Shown in pieces: positions 6,125-6,276 of a DNA stretch of 6,276 nt. Origin of the DNA: Verrucomicrobiales bacterium (lineage in GTDB: Bacteria > Verrucomicrobiota > Verrucomicrobiia > Verrucomicrobiales > V1-33); NCBI GenBank assembly GCA_028293305.1, contig JAQGPD010000019.1, forward strand, positions 1 through 6,276. The letters run 5' to 3'. Each line of letters opens with the position of its first letter. Positions within the stretch are counted from its first letter, which is position 1. The notes beneath the pieces were generated by a model. That model was not told where the DNA came from and searched no databases. It saw nothing but the letters and a program-made list of their open reading frames with translations. A program made the translations under genes and the position numbers.

Positions 6125-6276
6125 ATGAAACCAGCACCCATTCTGCTTTGCCTGGGAACCCTGAGCGGCGGCAGCCTCCTCGGCTGGCGGCACGCCCCCA
6201 CAAAATTCGAAACCCCCACCGGATTAAGCCCAATTGTCCTCAAAGGAGCACCTGGCTCCACGCTGCCGGACGACGG
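6125..6276 (+). CDS. N-terminal part of a secreted or membrane-anchored hypothetical protein (runs off the window)
   Basis: Fifty codons are visible from ATG 6125 to the window edge without a stop. The N-terminus MKPAPILLCLGTLSGGSLLG has one Lys followed by a hydrophobic stretch (residues 5-20), so it is a signal peptide or membrane anchor. A Cys at 9 followed by LGTLSGG does not make a clear lipobox. A Pro/Thr/Gly-rich, probably unstructured segment follows. The start is 3 nt after the previous stop, so the two are likely in one transcript. Anchor plus flexible linker is also the N-terminal layout I would expect for the helical-repeat protein family next door, so this may be a tandem relative, but the repeat part is not in view. 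The function is unknown. Confidence 0.65.
   Translation, partial: MKPAPILLCLGTLSGGSLLGWRHAPTKFETPTGLSPIVLKGAPGSTLPDD

Overview
The window is GC-rich chromosomal DNA from a bacterium that respires oxygen or another terminal acceptor. The best guess is a member of the Verrucomicrobiota. That guess rests on gene content (a TauE/SafE-like protein followed by a CcoI-type ATPase, and a helical-repeat protein of a kind I associate with that phylum), on GC-ending codons, and on the lack of Shine-Dalgarno motifs before every start. It is an inference, not a proof. The + strand is rich in C over G almost everywhere, whichever strand carries the gene, which points to a replication-linked strand bias.

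Layout. Positions 1-51 are an 8-nt tandem repeat and a C tract that run up to the first start codon. Positions 52-777 encode a six-helix TauE/SafE (DsbD_2-like) membrane protein. Its last 11 bases overlap the likely start of a copper-type P1B ATPase (767-3277) with the CcoI/FixI domain order. These two genes look like the end of a cytochrome cbb3 oxidase assembly operon whose earlier genes would lie left of the window. A short gap (3278-3328) separates ccoI from a convergent minus-strand gene (3329-4126) for an unrecognised protein with a soluble N-terminal part and three or four membrane segments. A 136-bp divergent gap leads to an M20-family amidohydrolase of the N-carbamoyl-amino-acid/allantoate type (4263-5513). 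Then comes a 9-nt tandem array (5529-5609), a coding stretch with no convincing start (about 5612-6121) made of roughly 34-residue helical units, and the beginning of a secreted or membrane-anchored protein (6125 to the window end).

The most interesting structure is not a gene. The 9-nt array in the 5529-5609 gap and a 45-nt array inside ccoI (2468-2512) belong to one repeat family in opposite orientations. They share a strict higher-order rule: a constant unit GTCCCTTCC separates blocks of three units, and the units of one block share the same last base (T or A in the gap, C in ccoI). The ccoI copy is in frame and adds an Asp/Glu/Lys/Arg loop to the ATP-binding domain. It sits in a segment of about 300 nt whose codon use and strand skew are opposite to the rest of the window, which suggests that this part of the ATPase gene has a separate history.

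The two metal and respiration genes plausibly work together in copper delivery to a heme-copper oxidase. I see no functional link between them and the amidohydrolase, the minus-strand membrane protein or the helical-repeat protein.
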